Below, piece after piece: positions 27,173-35,999 of a stretch of DNA of 57,101 nucleotides; position 1 is the first letter of the stretch, and every line of letters begins with the position of its first letter. Position numbers and translations under genes: made by a program. Origin of the DNA: Bacteroidales bacterium (lineage in GTDB: Bacteria > Bacteroidota > Bacteroidia > Bacteroidales > JAADJA01); NCBI GenBank assembly GCA_021740645.1, contig JAIOZL010000031.1:1-57101 (forward strand), read 5' to 3'. A model generated the notes under the pieces. It saw only the letters and a list, made by a program, of their open reading frames with translations. It was not told the origin of the DNA and ran no database searches.

Positions 27173-28195
27173 TTAAATGGACCTTAATTCGCCGAGCAAT
27201 TGTTCAAGCATATCATCGGTAAAATCAAGGTGGGTAACTAAGCGGATGGTTTGTGGCCCGAAGCCTATTGCCCTTATGCCCTTACTTTCAAGTGTCGTCA
27301 GGAAGCTTTTATCGGAGATATTATCCGATAATTTAAAAACGATAATATTGGTTTCAACATCCAAAATTTCTTTCACAAAATTGCATTTCTTCAGGACATG
27401 ATAAATTTGATGTGCCCGACGATGGTCATCTTCAAGCCTTTTGATGTTATGATTAAGGGCATAAAGTCCGGCTGCTGCCATATAGCCCGACTGCCTCATT
27501 CCACCTCCAAAGACCTTCCGGACCCTACGTGCATGTTTTATAAAATCAGAATTGCCGATGAGTAAGGAACCAACCGGTGCTCCAAGTCCTTTAGAAAGAC
27601 ATATTGAAACAGAATCGAAGATTGCTCCGATTTGTTGTGTGTCATTTTCTGTTTTAATAATCGCATTGAAAAGTCGTGCACCATCCAGGTGAAAACGAAG
27701 ATTGTTCTCTTTACAAGCCTGGCTTATTTTTTGCAAATCCCCCAGGTCATAACAACTCCCTCCCCCACGGTTTGACGTGTTTTCAGCGACCACAAGCCGA
27801 CTTACAGGGTAATGAGGATCATCTGGGTTTATATTTTGCAATACCTGTTCTGCTGTGATCCGTCCTCTGACGCCTTGAATCAATCGAACCGAGGCTCCTG
27901 AATTCATTCCAATACCACCCCCTTCGTAGCGGTATACATGAGAACTTTCGTCACATATAATTTCATCTCCCGGTTTTGTATGGACTTTAATTGCTATTTG
28001 GTTTGTCATGGTTCCGGAAGGGCAAAACAAAGCTTTTTCTTTCCCAAACATTAAAGCGGCTTTTTCTTCTAATTCAATCACAGTAGGATCATCACCAAAC
28101 ACATCATCACCAACTTTAGCAGATAGCATAGCTTCAAGCATTTCAGGACCAGGTTGAGTTACCGTATCGCTTCTCAGGTCAATTATTTGTCTCAT
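27173..28195 (-). CDS. ltaE: Low-specificity L-threonine aldolase
   Basis: A 340-residue PLP enzyme that splits L-threonine and L-allo-threonine to glycine and acetaldehyde. The start MRQIIDLRSDTVTQP is characteristic. The PLP Lys is at 202 in SICLSKGLGAPVG, and HLDGARLFNA carries the cofactor-binding Asp. Length is normal for the family. It is flanked by the sigma factor and the M64 peptidase genes with 100-bp and 59-bp gaps, so it may be transcribed alone. It links glycine, threonine and serine metabolism in the cytosol. Confidence 0.93.
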   Translation of the reverse strand: MRQIIDLRSDTVTQPGPEMLEAMLSAKVGDDVFGDDPTVIELEEKAALMFGKEKALFCPSGTMTNQIAIKVHTKPGDEIICDESSHVYRYEGGGIGMNSGASVRLIQGVRGRITAEQVLQNINPDDPHYPVSRLVVAENTSNRGGGSCYDLGDLQKISQACKENNLRFHLDGARLFNAIIKTENDTQQIGAIFDSVSICLSKGLGAPVGSLLIGNSDFIKHARRVRKVFGGGMRQSGYMAAAGLYALNHNIKRLEDDHRRAHQIYHVLKKCNFVKEILDVETNIIVFKLSDNISDKSFLTTLESKGIRAIGFGPQTIRLVTHLDFTDDMLEQLLGELRSI

Positions 28196-28254
28196 AAGGG
28201 TTTGTGTTGGAACCCCCTTAAGTCCTTACAAAGGAGAATAAAAGGGTTCAAGTG

Positions 28255-29679
28255 TTACTTTGTATATTGTTGAATAACTTCACTAAGGGCATCACGGCAA
28301 ACCGGACAAAACATTTGTTTATTCCGGGTAAACATAATACAGTCGGCAAATGGCCTGTAAAGGCCAAATTGCATATATCCCCCACCTTCAAATGCCCCAA
28401 CTTTCCCGCTATATTCCATATTATCAAGAATAGAGGTGGATTCTCTTTTTTCTCTTTCAAACAAAGCTTCCACTTCTGATTCCGGTACTTTTTTTGCCCG
28501 CAGGTCTTTTCGTGCCGCCTGAATTTCATAGCTAAAAGCATCATACTTTTCTTTGTCCCATGGAGTAGGCAGTGGAGTAGATTTATCTACCTGATGTTTC
28601 CATTTTAATTCTTTTGGGTTTATAAGGGCTGTAATATTTGCCTCCCAGGGCTCTACTGTAATTTCACCCATTTCATACGATACTGATGAAGTATAATATT
28701 CATCAGCCAATGCAGCAAAATGATGCCCGAATTCATGCACGAAAATATAATCCGAAAATTTATTGTCGACCGCTACTGTGGCATACAAATGATAAATGCC
28801 ACCTCCTCCATAAGTCTTTTCGTTGATAAGGATTACCATAAAGTCGTATGGAACTGTGGCTGCCACATCCCTGATGGTGCGATTATCGTATGACAGCGCA
28901 TATCGCTCCGAATCAAAGCTGCTATAGCTTATACTCAGGGGAGTTCTTTTAAAAACCTGTGGATGTGGTCGGTTTACACCTGATATCTCGGAAGGTGTTT
29001 CGACGGCCCTAACATTAAAGGATGTTTTATTTGATTTATATGGTTGTACAGCAAAAAGCTCGTTAGACAACCTATGGGCATCCTGCCTGAATTTTTCCAT
29101 TTCATTTTCGGTATACCCATCACCCAACAAAACAATATCCACTTTTTCAGAGGGCGAGCCATTATCAAGGATAGTATAAACATTGAGTCCGGTATTATTT
29201 GCTGCGGGATTTACTGCCCGTGAATATGGGTCAATTTTTTCTTCCCAAAGTAAATCAAATTGATTTGCTGTATTTCGTTTATACATTTTCAGGATAACCG
29301 GCTTTAATGGCCATGGGAACCTGACTGATTCATGAAAAGTTCCCCATTTTTTAGTAGCTTCCGGTATGGTTTGCCATTCTCCGAATATACTCCCAAAACC
29401 CCTGCTATACAATATCTGACCAGTATTTTCATCTTCAACTTCATAGAAATATAATCCAAACTTTAGTTCATCGATCAGCTTATTTTTTGATCCACTCCAA
29501 TACCCATCATTCAAAATGCGGTCAACCGAAAAATGCTCTTCATTGGCAGTACCTGAATGGAAATAATCCACTCTCATGGTTTTATTTTCGAAATAATCTT
29601 TGAAGTTGACGTACTGCACCTGCTGAGCCATTAAAACTCCGCAATAAATGAATAATCCAAAAAATATTTTTGTTTTCAT
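28255..29679 (-). CDS. Secreted M64 (IgA-type) peptidase
   Basis: A 474-residue secreted metalloprotease with a signal peptide (1-18). The N-terminal part (about 25-160) fits the M64 N-terminal beta domain. The catalytic domain follows, with the zinc motif HEFGH at residues 315-319 and Asp 326 (FAALAD), giving HExxH-x6-D. The conserved LLGDGYTENEM block near 184-194 is also typical of M64. I see no T9SS tail, so it may be periplasmic or exported otherwise. M64 enzymes of Bacteroidota cleave immunoglobulin A in gut species. In a free-living organism the substrate may be any protein. Confidence 0.9.
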   Translation of the reverse strand: MKTKIFFGLFIYCGVLMAQQVQYVNFKDYFENKTMRVDYFHSGTANEEHFSVDRILNDGYWSGSKNKLIDELKFGLYFYEVEDENTGQILYSRGFGSIFGEWQTIPEATKKWGTFHESVRFPWPLKPVILKMYKRNTANQFDLLWEEKIDPYSRAVNPAANNTGLNVYTILDNGSPSEKVDIVLLGDGYTENEMEKFRQDAHRLSNELFAVQPYKSNKTSFNVRAVETPSEISGVNRPHPQVFKRTPLSISYSSFDSERYALSYDNRTIRDVAATVPYDFMVILINEKTYGGGGIYHLYATVAVDNKFSDYIFVHEFGHHFAALADEYYTSSVSYEMGEITVEPWEANITALINPKELKWKHQVDKSTPLPTPWDKEKYDAFSYEIQAARKDLRAKKVPESEVEALFEREKRESTSILDNMEYSGKVGAFEGGGYMQFGLYRPFADCIMFTRNKQMFCPVCRDALSEVIQQYTK

Positions 29680-29697
29680 ACGAATGATTTTTGTTTA

Positions 29698-29705
29698 CAA
29701 AATTA
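29698..29705 (-). promoter_or_regulatory. -7 element of the M64 peptidase gene
   Basis: TAATTTTG on the minus strand (29705-29698) fits TAnnTTTG. It is 18 nt upstream of the ATG, giving a 5' leader of about a dozen bases. No clear -33 element is seen. Confidence 0.5.
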
Positions 29706-29790
29706 AAGTTATTCACTGAATGAATTGGATTAGCATAACATTCACATAAATAGAATAGATGACTGATTCAAATATTTTAAGTTTATCCAG

Positions 29791-31548
29791 CTATTGAAAT
29801 ACAACTTTACGGGTTTGAATAATCTCTGCGTTTACGATCAAGGAGCAAAAATAAAGTCCTTTCAGCCTGGATTGATTTTCATATAGGATCCTTGTTTTAC
29901 CTGGGGTGAGTTCGGTGCTTATTTGTTCCATTTCATTTCCGGTAATATCACAAATTACAATTGTGGCAGTTGTGACTAATTTGGGATTCTGTGATAAAAT
30001 CTCAAACTTACAGCAATTCTTTGATGGATTAGGCTGTACCGGTAAAAAATAGATTCCGTGGGAAATACTATGTTGCTCCCTTAAACCCACCACCAGGGTG
30101 GTAAATTCATCACTAAACAGGCCTTCGACTCCATTATCTACATTGCATACACTTACATAATATTCTTTATCTTCAATTAGGTTAAATATTGTAAAATTTG
30201 AAGTGTTATCGAAGGCATATACCGAATCAAAATAGAGGGTTCCGGAACCCTCGCTGCGTATGCCAACCCTATAGCTCTGGTAGACAGTATCAGAGCCAGT
30301 AATTTCGATATTTATTCCTGATGCAACAGGATTAAATACCGGTATCGGCTTTGGGGGTGAATTGGCAAGTAGCCCAATATTGACCCCGTTTGTAATTGCA
30401 TTTCTTCGCAAATAACCCATATCTACATAAAAGCTATCAATAATCCCATCCGGAGGGATATCCGTATCTACACCAAGAATATCATTGGTAGTGTGCTGCC
30501 TGTCGGGGGGGGTACCTGTACCATTGCCATGTTCATTTTGAGAACAAAACCTCACACTGGTATAACCGCGTTGCCTGAATGGAATGTGATCACCACTTCG
30601 TCCGGTCCTATCCTCCCAGAGGATAAGGTTAATATCCATTGGAGTTTCAAGTAATGGGTTTATTCTTTGAATCTGTTGCATTTTAATATACCTGGCCAGC
30701 TGTTTATGCGGTGAATTTTTGGTAGAATCATCCCAGCCAGAATATGAAAATATCCGCACATGAGTAGAATCGATATGGTTAAGACCCGGACAACTTGGGG
30801 GAGAAGATGTATTTCCACAAATTATTCCACCGATCACATCATTATTCAGACAGGCTTTTACATCCAGGTCATTGGTCCACAAATAATTTGCAAATGCTTT
30901 TGCACCGTATAATCCCTGGTCTTCACCAGTAGTAAGTGTAAATACAATGGTATGATCAAATGTATACCTACTCATAATCCTTGCCAGTTCCATCACAAGT
31001 ACTGTTCCCGAGCCGTTGTCTTCCATCCCCGGAGAATAGCAGGCTGTATCACATACCCCCTCGCATCGCGTATCAAAGTGTCCCTCAATGATAAGCATTT
31101 CTTTATTGGTAGTATCCTTTCCGGGAAGGACACCCAATACATTTTTATGAAAATTTTGACCACAAATATTTTGTTCAAAAGTTAAATAGGATACGATCAA
31201 TCTGTTTTCATTCGAGCTACTGATTTCCTCTAATTTACTATAGATCCATCGCCTTACTGCCCCAATTCCGTGACTATTTGATACGGTATCTGAACCGGAA
31301 TTTCGGTTATAAAAGCTATCAATTTTTTCAAGGTAGGCCTGAAGAGTGTCTTTAGAAATATCATTAATAATCCCGTATAAAATGGAGTCAGGATGGTTAA
31401 TAATTGTAGAGGGTAAATAGGCTCCGGGATCATAATTGCTGAAAATAATGCTTTCTGCTTCCGGATTAGTGAGTTGCATATTGTATTGAGGTATTCCATC
31501 CATTAAAAGGAAGAAACACAAAATAAGTAGGAGATAAACTTTTTTCAT
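29791..31548 (-). CDS. M28 family aminopeptidase with T9SS sorting tail
   Basis: A 585-residue secreted enzyme with a signal peptide (1-20). The M28 di-zinc domain (about 130-400) shows EGHFDTRCEG (His and Asp ligands), GMEDNGSG (bridging Asp), TTGEDQGLYG (catalytic and ligand Glu), LNNDVIGG (Asp) and GDHIPFRQRG (last His). A fibronectin-like segment follows near 410-485. The last 80 residues form a T9SS sorting domain, with VQPNPSKN and the closing GLYFCSLIVN...RKVVFQ. It should be exported through the outer membrane and anchored on the cell surface or released, where it trims peptides from the N-terminus. Confidence 0.93.
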   Translation of the reverse strand: MKKVYLLLILCFFLLMDGIPQYNMQLTNPEAESIIFSNYDPGAYLPSTIINHPDSILYGIINDISKDTLQAYLEKIDSFYNRNSGSDTVSNSHGIGAVRRWIYSKLEEISSSNENRLIVSYLTFEQNICGQNFHKNVLGVLPGKDTTNKEMLIIEGHFDTRCEGVCDTACYSPGMEDNGSGTVLVMELARIMSRYTFDHTIVFTLTTGEDQGLYGAKAFANYLWTNDLDVKACLNNDVIGGIICGNTSSPPSCPGLNHIDSTHVRIFSYSGWDDSTKNSPHKQLARYIKMQQIQRINPLLETPMDINLILWEDRTGRSGDHIPFRQRGYTSVRFCSQNEHGNGTGTPPDRQHTTNDILGVDTDIPPDGIIDSFYVDMGYLRRNAITNGVNIGLLANSPPKPIPVFNPVASGINIEITGSDTVYQSYRVGIRSEGSGTLYFDSVYAFDNTSNFTIFNLIEDKEYYVSVCNVDNGVEGLFSDEFTTLVVGLREQHSISHGIYFLPVQPNPSKNCCKFEILSQNPKLVTTATIVICDITGNEMEQISTELTPGKTRILYENQSRLKGLYFCSLIVNAEIIQTRKVVFQ

Positions 31549-31695
31549 GGATCAATTATTTATTGAAAGAACAATAAGCCTGTTAATTAACCCAATATTA
31601 CAAAATTTTCGTGAAAGAAAGTTAAAATTCATCCTCACGAATAATAGTTAAGATGTGTAATGAAATTTTCACAGAATTCCTGCAAGAGAATTGGA

Positions 31696-32406
31696 CTAAA
31701 ATTTGACTCTTATTCCAAGGGTAGTATTTATCAGGGAAATGGTATGGGTGTCCGTTCTGTTGCCATCAGATGTATTAAAGTTAAATGAAAGTTTATCATG
31801 CATGAGCACACCCTCAAGTATTAGCCCGATGCAAGGGGAAATATCATATAAAATTCCAGTACCAATTTGCCACGAAAATTTCCAATCTCTGGCAGAAGTA
31901 ATTTCATAAAAGTCAGGCCCTCCCAAAACATATGTAGGTTTATAAAGTTGATAAGGAGTTTCTCCATATAACAAACCCCCAAGGGCTTTTCCTGTAACTG
32001 AAAACGTATTAAAAACCGGGTATTGTCCATATAATCCAGCCATTGCATAAAAGGTCCGGAAGGGATCTGAACGAATGGTTACATCCAGCATTAAGAAATT
32101 TTCCTGTACTTTTTCCCACCCTAAGGCGGAAACATATATTGGGTTAATATTGCTTCCCACTGCAGCACCTACCCCCAAATGAGGTTTAAAAAACCATGCA
32201 CCCTCTGCGTTTATATTTACCCCCGTAAGGGCAAAGCTTCCGTTTTCAAGATTTGTCGCCCTAAACTTTCCTATGGGGAATGACCCTCCGGAACTGATCC
32301 CGGCAAAAGACGGATTGTCCTGGCTTTGTGCTAAGGAAAAATAGAAAAATGAAAAAAGAATAAAAACAAAAAATCTAGTCGTTTTGTACATATTATTAGT
32401 TTTCAT
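31696..32406 (-). CDS. Outer-membrane beta-barrel protein
   Basis: A 236-residue protein with a signal peptide (hydrophobic core, then LAQSQ) and alternating strands typical of an eight-stranded barrel: GGSFPIGKF at the N-terminus, repeated aromatic/Gly turns, and the closing strand LINTTLGIRVKF ending in Phe, as for BAM substrates. The first ATG is at 32406; a second at 32391 (MYKTTRFF) is also good. A -7 element ending at 32412 would place the RNA start close to 32405, which favours the second ATG unless the mRNA is leaderless. Function unknown. Confidence 0.82.
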   Translation of the reverse strand: MKTNNMYKTTRFFVFILFSFFYFSLAQSQDNPSFAGISSGGSFPIGKFRATNLENGSFALTGVNINAEGAWFFKPHLGVGAAVGSNINPIYVSALGWEKVQENFLMLDVTIRSDPFRTFYAMAGLYGQYPVFNTFSVTGKALGGLLYGETPYQLYKPTYVLGGPDFYEITSARDWKFSWQIGTGILYDISPCIGLILEGVLMHDKLSFNFNTSDGNRTDTHTISLINTTLGIRVKF

Positions 32407-32411
32407 ATCGA

Positions 32412-32419
32412 CAAAATTA
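32412..32419 (-). promoter_or_regulatory. -7 element of the beta-barrel gene
   Basis: TAATTTTG on the minus strand (32419-32412), a full TAnnTTTG match. The predicted RNA start is about 32405, on or next to the first ATG (32406). This bears on which start codon is used. Confidence 0.5.
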
Positions 32420-32469
32420 CATTTTATTCTTACTGTTTTGGCTTAAGCCCGCCGGATTTTATTATTTGT

Positions 32470-32477
32470 TACTTTTG
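32470..32477 (+). promoter_or_regulatory. -7 element of the FAD-protein gene
   Basis: TACTTTTG at 32470-32477 fits TAnnTTTG. It is 36 nt before the ATG at 32514. A -33 element at normal spacing is not evident. Confidence 0.45.
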
Positions 32478-32513
32478 AATTATGGTTTTACCTTATTTTT
32501 TAATCATTGCATA

Positions 32514-34052
32514 ATGGGATACAAAGAAATCCAACTACAACTTCCACCGTCATATGCTGAAGATGATTTGAAAGTCAGCATTACAAAAGTCTTACGTTTG
32601 AGTGATTTTACTTACCAGGTAATCAACAAGAGTCTTGATGCACGTAAAAAAAATACTATTCACTGGCAGCTAAAGGTTGGGGTTTATTCCGATTCTTTAA
32701 AAGGTAGTGCACCTGTTAAGGAGGATACTTTAAAAGTGGCCTATAAAAAAAGAAATAAGCGGATACTTGTTACCGGAAGTGGGCCGGCAGGTTTCTTTGC
32801 AGCACTGATGCTGCAGAAAGCAGGGTTTGACGTAATAATTATTGAACGTGGTGCTGACCTTGATAAAAGAGCAAAGGGAATTTTACAGTTTGAAAAAGAT
32901 GGCCATTTTAATCCATTGGGAAATTATGCCTTTGGGGAGGGTGGGGCAGGAACTTTCTCTGATGGTAAACTCACCGCACGCTCAAAACGTGTATCTAAGG
33001 AAAAGGAGTTTATAATCAGGAGTTATATTGCAGCAGGTGGGCCCCAGGAAATTGCTTATATGGCGCATCCTCATCTGGGTACTGATAATCTTAAAAAGAT
33101 CGTTAAAAATCTGAGAGAGGAATTTAAACGTCAGGGGGGAGTAATTCATTTTGAAACCAAATTATTGGACCTGAGCATAAAAAATGGGAAAGTTACTGCT
33201 GCAGTCACCAATGAGGGAGATTTTTCCGGGGATTATTTTTTGATCGCTCCCGGTCATTCGGCATTTGAGACCTATCGCATGTTAATTAAGAATGGGATTC
33301 CATTCCGAACTAAAAACTTTGCGCTCGGCAGCCGTGCCGAACACCCGCAGGAAATTATCAACCAGGCCCAATGGGGTATAACAAAACTACAAGGTGTAAA
33401 GGCAGCTGAATACCGTTTGACAAGTCCGGGCGATGGTAAACATCAGGTATATACTTTTTGTATGTGTCCCGGAGGAATTGTTGTACCTGCTACTGCATAT
33501 CCACACATAAATATTGTGAATGGTATGAGTTATTACCGAAGAAACGGAGCCTTTGCAAATGCAGCCTGTGTAGCAACGCTTCACCCTGATCAATTGGCTG
33601 GAAAGGTAGTTTCACCTTCTGAGGCTTTGGATGAGCTTGAAAAACTGGAAGCTTCTTTTTTTGAATTTGCGAGGGGATTTAGTGCACCTTTTTGCAAGAT
33701 CAAGGATTTTATTTCACAAAAAATTTCAGTTTCTGACCAAAAGTCAAGTTACCCTCTGGGATTGATCCCTGCACCTTTATGGAATATGTTGCCTTTAGTA
33801 GTAAGCTCTGCTATGCGAAAAGGCCTAATGGATTTCAGCAGGAAGCTCAAAGGCTACGAAGATGGGATCTTACTTGGACTCGAAAGTAAAACCTCTTCTC
33901 CCATCCAGGTGATACGAAATGAAAACGGACTTACTGAAGGATTCTCTAATTTATTTCTTATTGGGGAAGGGAGCGGTTATGCCGGAGGCATTATGTCGAG
34001 TGCTGCAGATGGATTAAGGGCCGCAATGAAAATAATAGAAAAAGAAGATTAG
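32514..34052 (+). CDS. FAD-dependent dehydrogenase-like protein (COG2509 type)
   Basis: A 512-residue flavoprotein. A small N-terminal domain (about 1-80; KEIQLQLPPSYAED) precedes the dinucleotide fold RILVTGSGPAGFFAALMLQKAG near 85-105 with the Glu that binds the FAD ribose in IIIERG. Further family marks are GEGGAGTFSDGKL, RAEHPQEIIN, the CMCPGG cysteine motif and the closing GEGSGYAGGIMSSAADGLRAA. The frame is open to 32466, but the ATG at 32514 is the natural start. The family is widespread and uncharacterised. A redox role in the cytosol is all that can be said. The gene overlaps the convergent RluA gene by 4 nt. Confidence 0.9.
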   Translation: MGYKEIQLQLPPSYAEDDLKVSITKVLRLSDFTYQVINKSLDARKKNTIHWQLKVGVYSDSLKGSAPVKEDTLKVAYKKRNKRILVTGSGPAGFFAALMLQKAGFDVIIIERGADLDKRAKGILQFEKDGHFNPLGNYAFGEGGAGTFSDGKLTARSKRVSKEKEFIIRSYIAAGGPQEIAYMAHPHLGTDNLKKIVKNLREEFKRQGGVIHFETKLLDLSIKNGKVTAAVTNEGDFSGDYFLIAPGHSAFETYRMLIKNGIPFRTKNFALGSRAEHPQEIINQAQWGITKLQGVKAAEYRLTSPGDGKHQVYTFCMCPGGIVVPATAYPHINIVNGMSYYRRNGAFANAACVATLHPDQLAGKVVSPSEALDELEKLEASFFEFARGFSAPFCKIKDFISQKISVSDQKSSYPLGLIPAPLWNMLPLVVSSAMRKGLMDFSRKLKGYEDGILLGLESKTSSPIQVIRNENGLTEGFSNLFLIGEGSGYAGGIMSSAADGLRAAMKIIEKED

Positions 34053-34966
34053 GACCTGGAAAGCTTCCTGAAATTTCCAGGAATTTCGGTTTTAAATTCA
34101 AGGGCTTCTTTTGTAATTGGATGCCTAAAAGCCAGTATCCATGAATGTAGAGCAAGGCGGCCAATAGGATGGGTTTTGGCCCCATATTTTTTATCTCCTG
34201 TAACCGGATGGCCAATATCCTGCATATGTACCCGTATTTGGTTTTTCTTCCCCGATTCAAGGTTTACTTTTAACATGGAATAATCCCTGCCTTTATTTAA
34301 TAATTTATAATGTGTTGTAGCTTTCTCTCCATGATCGGGATTTTGGCTCGAATACACGATCATGGCCTTGCTTTCTTTTAGATAAGAGGTAATTGTTCCG
34401 GAGCCCTCCTGTGGGATACCTTCCACAACAGCAATGTATGTGCGTTCGGTGATAATGTCGTGCCAGTTTGATTGAAGGATTTCCTGTACTTTCTTATTTC
34501 TTGCAAAAAGCATCAGCCCGGATGTCTCCCGGTCGAGGCGATGTACCACAAAGATTTTATTCTTACTATCCTTGCTTTTTACATGTTTGCTTAGCAGGTT
34601 ATAAGCTGTTTGGGTTGTTTGATTTTTTGTGGCGATGGAAAGCATTCCCGCGTGCTTATCGATTACAATGAGATGTGGATCTTCATAAATAATAGTGATC
34701 CCCCTGTACTTTTTTTCTTCTGGGATACGTTGCCACCTTATTTCAACCTGCTGCCCTGGTTTTAATGGATGGTTAAATTGTTTTACGGCTTTTCCTTCGA
34801 TAAAAACTTGTTTATTGGCAAGAAGTGTTTTTATATTATTCCGGTTTTTGCCAGGTAGATTGAATAGTAGGAAATCCATTAACTCAGTAGCTTCTTTCAC
34901 CCCTATAAGGGTGGGTAATTTCTTTCCCAATTTAGTTCGTTCGAATGGTTTTTTTCTAGGCTTCAT
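34049..34966 (-). CDS. RluA-family pseudouridine synthase
   Basis: A 305-residue RNA-modifying enzyme. An S4 RNA-binding domain (about 25-85, LLFNLPGKNRNNIKTLL...) is followed by the catalytic domain, with the active-site Asp in VVHRLDRETSGLML and the closing motifs NQIRVHMQDIGHPVTGDKKYG and LALHSWILAFRHP. It converts uridine to pseudouridine in rRNA or tRNA. Which site cannot be told from sequence. The C-terminus overlaps the convergent FAD-protein gene by 4 nt, and the start overlaps the YwbE gene by 11 nt, so it is coupled to YwbE. Confidence 0.93.
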   Translation of the reverse strand: MKPRKKPFERTKLGKKLPTLIGVKEATELMDFLLFNLPGKNRNNIKTLLANKQVFIEGKAVKQFNHPLKPGQQVEIRWQRIPEEKKYRGITIIYEDPHLIVIDKHAGMLSIATKNQTTQTAYNLLSKHVKSKDSKNKIFVVHRLDRETSGLMLFARNKKVQEILQSNWHDIITERTYIAVVEGIPQEGSGTITSYLKESKAMIVYSSQNPDHGEKATTHYKLLNKGRDYSMLKVNLESGKKNQIRVHMQDIGHPVTGDKKYGAKTHPIGRLALHSWILAFRHPITKEALEFKTEIPGNFRKLSRS

Positions 34967-35174
34967 CGTCCGCTAAACTTTTATCTTCAATTTTTTTAAC
35001 CCGGCCTACCATTCGGTTATGTAGCAAAACTTTAATACCGTGCGGATGGTTAGGTGATTTGGTAAGTATTTTTTGAACAATACCTGCTGTTAACTTTCCT
35101 GAGTGCTGGTCCTGTTTAAGTACAACCTGTACCAGCATTCCCGTTTTAATATCACTTCGTTTGGTTCCTTCCAT
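34956..35174 (-). CDS. YwbE family protein (DUF2196)
   Basis: A 72-residue cytosolic protein with the family pattern: RSDIKTGMLVQVVLKQDQ, SGKLTAGIVQKILT, SPNHPHGIKVLL and GRVKKI. This is the full length for YwbE. The frame is open 6 codons further upstream from a TTG, but the ATG at 35174 fits better and has a promoter close by. The small basic beta-barrel resembles RNA-binding folds. Co-transcription with an RNA pseudouridine synthase supports a role in RNA, though none has been proven. Confidence 0.9.
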   Translation of the reverse strand: MEGTKRSDIKTGMLVQVVLKQDQHSGKLTAGIVQKILTKSPNHPHGIKVLLHNRMVGRVKKIEDKSLADDEA

Positions 35175-35179
35175 ATAAG

Positions 35180-35187
35180 CAAAAGTA
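35180..35187 (-). promoter_or_regulatory. -7 element of the YwbE-RluA operon
   Basis: TACTTTTG on the minus strand (35187-35180) fits TAnnTTTG. It lies only 5 bases before the ATG at 35174, so the RNA would begin at or beside the start codon. Confidence 0.5.
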
Positions 35188-35300
35188 AACAATAGCAGAT
35201 TATCCTTAATGAAATATCTCCATAAATACCCATATGAATATTTAACTTTTCCATAACTTTTTTTAACCCTCGTTTAACCATACCGGCTTATTAAGCATTG

Positions 35301-35308
35301 TACCTTTG
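35301..35308 (+). promoter_or_regulatory. -7 element before the small ORF at 35325
   Basis: TACCTTTG at 35301-35308 fits TAnnTTTG and would start transcription near 35315, 10 bases before the ATG at 35325. The -33 region is poor. Confidence 0.45.
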
Positions 35309-35324
35309 ATTCAAATTTTCAATA

Positions 35325-35564
35325 ATGATTATATTGAGTTTTACATCTGGTTTTAAATATGTGATCAGTTTAATGCTGGCCATACTTGGAATTGTCCCGC
35401 TTGAACCCAGCCCAAACCAGTCAAAGAAGGATAAGACGCTTGAAGTTTTAATCGATTCTACATTTGTAATGGATTCCTGGCCGGTTGTAAACGACTCCCT
35501 GTTCATTCTCCCCGATCAGGATTACCATATTTTTTATATCACGGATACTGACTTGGGGCAATAA
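35325..35564 (+). CDS. Small hypothetical protein with a hydrophobic N-terminus
   Basis: A 79-residue frame with an N-terminal hydrophobic segment (about 10-24) and a polar, acidic remainder. No family is recognised. A -7 element just upstream supports expression, and it lies in line with the MazG and SIMPL genes (59-nt gap). The opposite strand is also open over part of the region but has no promoter. It may be a small secreted or membrane protein, or the frame may be incidental. Confidence 0.45.
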   Translation: MIILSFTSGFKYVISLMLAILGIVPLEPSPNQSKKDKTLEVLIDSTFVMDSWPVVNDSLFILPDQDYHIFYITDTDLGQ

Positions 35565-35622
35565 GCGCTTTTCTTTTCAAAAATTCTATTACTTTTCTAT
35601 CTTTAATCCCAAATTTGACGTT

Positions 35623-35964
35623 ATGGATATTTATAAGTATCAATTATTTCTCAGAGAATTTGCGAAAGAAAGAGATTGGGATCAATTTCATACCCCTAAA
35701 AATCTGGTGATGGCCCTTGCGGGTGAAGCGGGTGAATTGTTGGATGTATTTCAATGGCTGAAACCCGACGAATCACTGAATGAAAATATTGGACCCGAAA
35801 CCAGGCAGGCTGCCAAAGAAGAGATAGCAGATGTGTTTATTTACCTGGTAAGACTGGCCGATAAACTGGATATTGACCTTGAACATGCATTCATTGAGAA
35901 AATGAAAAAAAATGGGAAAAAGTATGAGATTGGTAAAAGTTCGTTAAATCAGTTTAATAAATAG
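35623..35964 (+). CDS. MazG-like nucleotide pyrophosphohydrolase
   Basis: A 113-residue all-alpha NTP pyrophosphatase. The metal-binding motifs GEAGELLDVFQW (about 31-42) and EEIADVFIYLVRLAD (about 65-80) supply the ExxE and ExxD acidic residues for magnesium. The size and the FQW motif fit the RS21-C6/dCTPase-like branch, which removes non-canonical or excess nucleotides such as dCTP derivatives. The gene is cytosolic and is followed after 35 nt by the SIMPL gene on the same strand. Confidence 0.92.
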   Translation: MDIYKYQLFLREFAKERDWDQFHTPKNLVMALAGEAGELLDVFQWLKPDESLNENIGPETRQAAKEEIADVFIYLVRLADKLDIDLEHAFIEKMKKNGKKYEIGKSSLNQFNK

Positions 35965-35999
35965 ACACTTTTTGCGTTGATATATAAACAATTATTATC

